A stretch of DNA of 5,685 nt. Origin: an uncultured bacterium (lineage in GTDB: Bacteria > Cyanobacteriota > Vampirovibrionia > Gastranaerophilales > Gastranaerophilaceae). Position numbers and translations under genes: made by a program. Positions 5,637 to 5,685 of the stretch are shown in pieces. How positions within the stretch are numbered: the first letter of the stretch is position 1; the number at the start of each line of letters is the position of its first letter. The notes under the pieces were generated by a model. That model had not been told where the DNA came from. It saw nothing but the letters and a program-made list of their open reading frames with translations, and did no database searches. Location of the stretch: NCBI GenBank assembly GCA_902782905.1, contig CACZPB010000157.1:1-5685 (forward strand), written 5' to 3'.

Positions 5637-5685
5637 AGTTTGGACATAACTTTACAGAGAATTCATTCGATTGAAAACAGCTTTC
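5625..5685 (+). CDS. N-terminal fragment of an unidentified protein (continues beyond window)
   Basis: An ATG at 5625 opens a frame of 20 codons that is still open at the right edge: MNLTSLDITLQRIHSIENSF. An in-frame TAG at 5616-5618 makes this the only possible start, and AGAGGT eight bases upstream supports it. The short amphipathic pattern (LxxTLQRIxxIENxF) reminds me of the N-termini of some cytoplasmic-start lytic transglycosylase (SLT-domain) proteins, but 20 residues cannot establish this. The gene has a long hairpin-rich leader. Sixty bases of open frame could also arise by chance. Confidence 0.5.
   Translation, partial: MNLTSLDITLQRIHSIENSF

Noticed and set aside
5459..5647. Minus-strand frame of 62 codons with a hydrophobic stretch resembling a small membrane protein
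   Set aside because: It has no ribosome site, its hydrophobicity comes from antisense of purine-rich leader sequence, and it overlaps the better supported rightward gene start.

Overview
This AT-rich window carries a chemosensory (Che-like) signalling locus next to the housekeeping gene coaD, plus two genes cut by the window edges. The dense gene packing, short intergenic gaps, clear bacterial -10 boxes and Shine-Dalgarno sites show a bacterium. The low G+C content, a CheA with its own receiver domain, and an MCP without an external sensor would fit a host-associated lineage such as the non-photosynthetic cyanobacterial relatives (Vampirovibrionia/Gastranaerophilales). That placement is inference only, and no marker in the window proves it.

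Layout: (1) 1-816, minus strand: a response regulator with an intact N-terminal receiver domain and a C-terminal region that looks GAF-like. It runs off the left edge. (2) 817-901: a compact divergent promoter region with overlapping candidate promoters for the leftward regulator and the rightward operon. (3) 902-1948, plus: a two-helix membrane MCP-type transducer with no ligand-binding domain. A GTG start with a good ribosome site is preferred over the upstream ATG. (4) 1958-4915, plus: a 985-residue CheA-REC hybrid kinase, 9 bases after the MCP and surely in the same operon. (5) 4887-5375, minus: coaD (phosphopantetheine adenylyltransferase), converging on cheA with a 29-base overlap of the two coding ends. 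(6) 5376-5624: an intergenic region holding the coaD promoter, a near-perfect 8+8 palindrome over its -35 position (with a T-run that could make it a terminator on the plus strand), and a hairpin-rich leader for a rightward gene. (7) 5625-5685, plus: the first 20 codons of a gene leaving the window on the right.

How the genes work together: the MCP clusters and controls the CheA kinase. CheA autophosphorylates His52 and can pass the phosphate to its own receiver (Asp911) or to the divergent regulator (Asp53). No cheW, cheR, cheB or cheY is visible here. The CheW-like domain within CheA can contact the MCP, but separate adaptors are probably encoded elsewhere. coaD is metabolically unrelated and probably a chance neighbour.

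The features most worth following up are the roughly 285-residue unassigned region of CheA, the palindrome in the coaD promoter, and the structured leader whose hairpins are partly mutually exclusive and which ends with a start codon at a hairpin tip.
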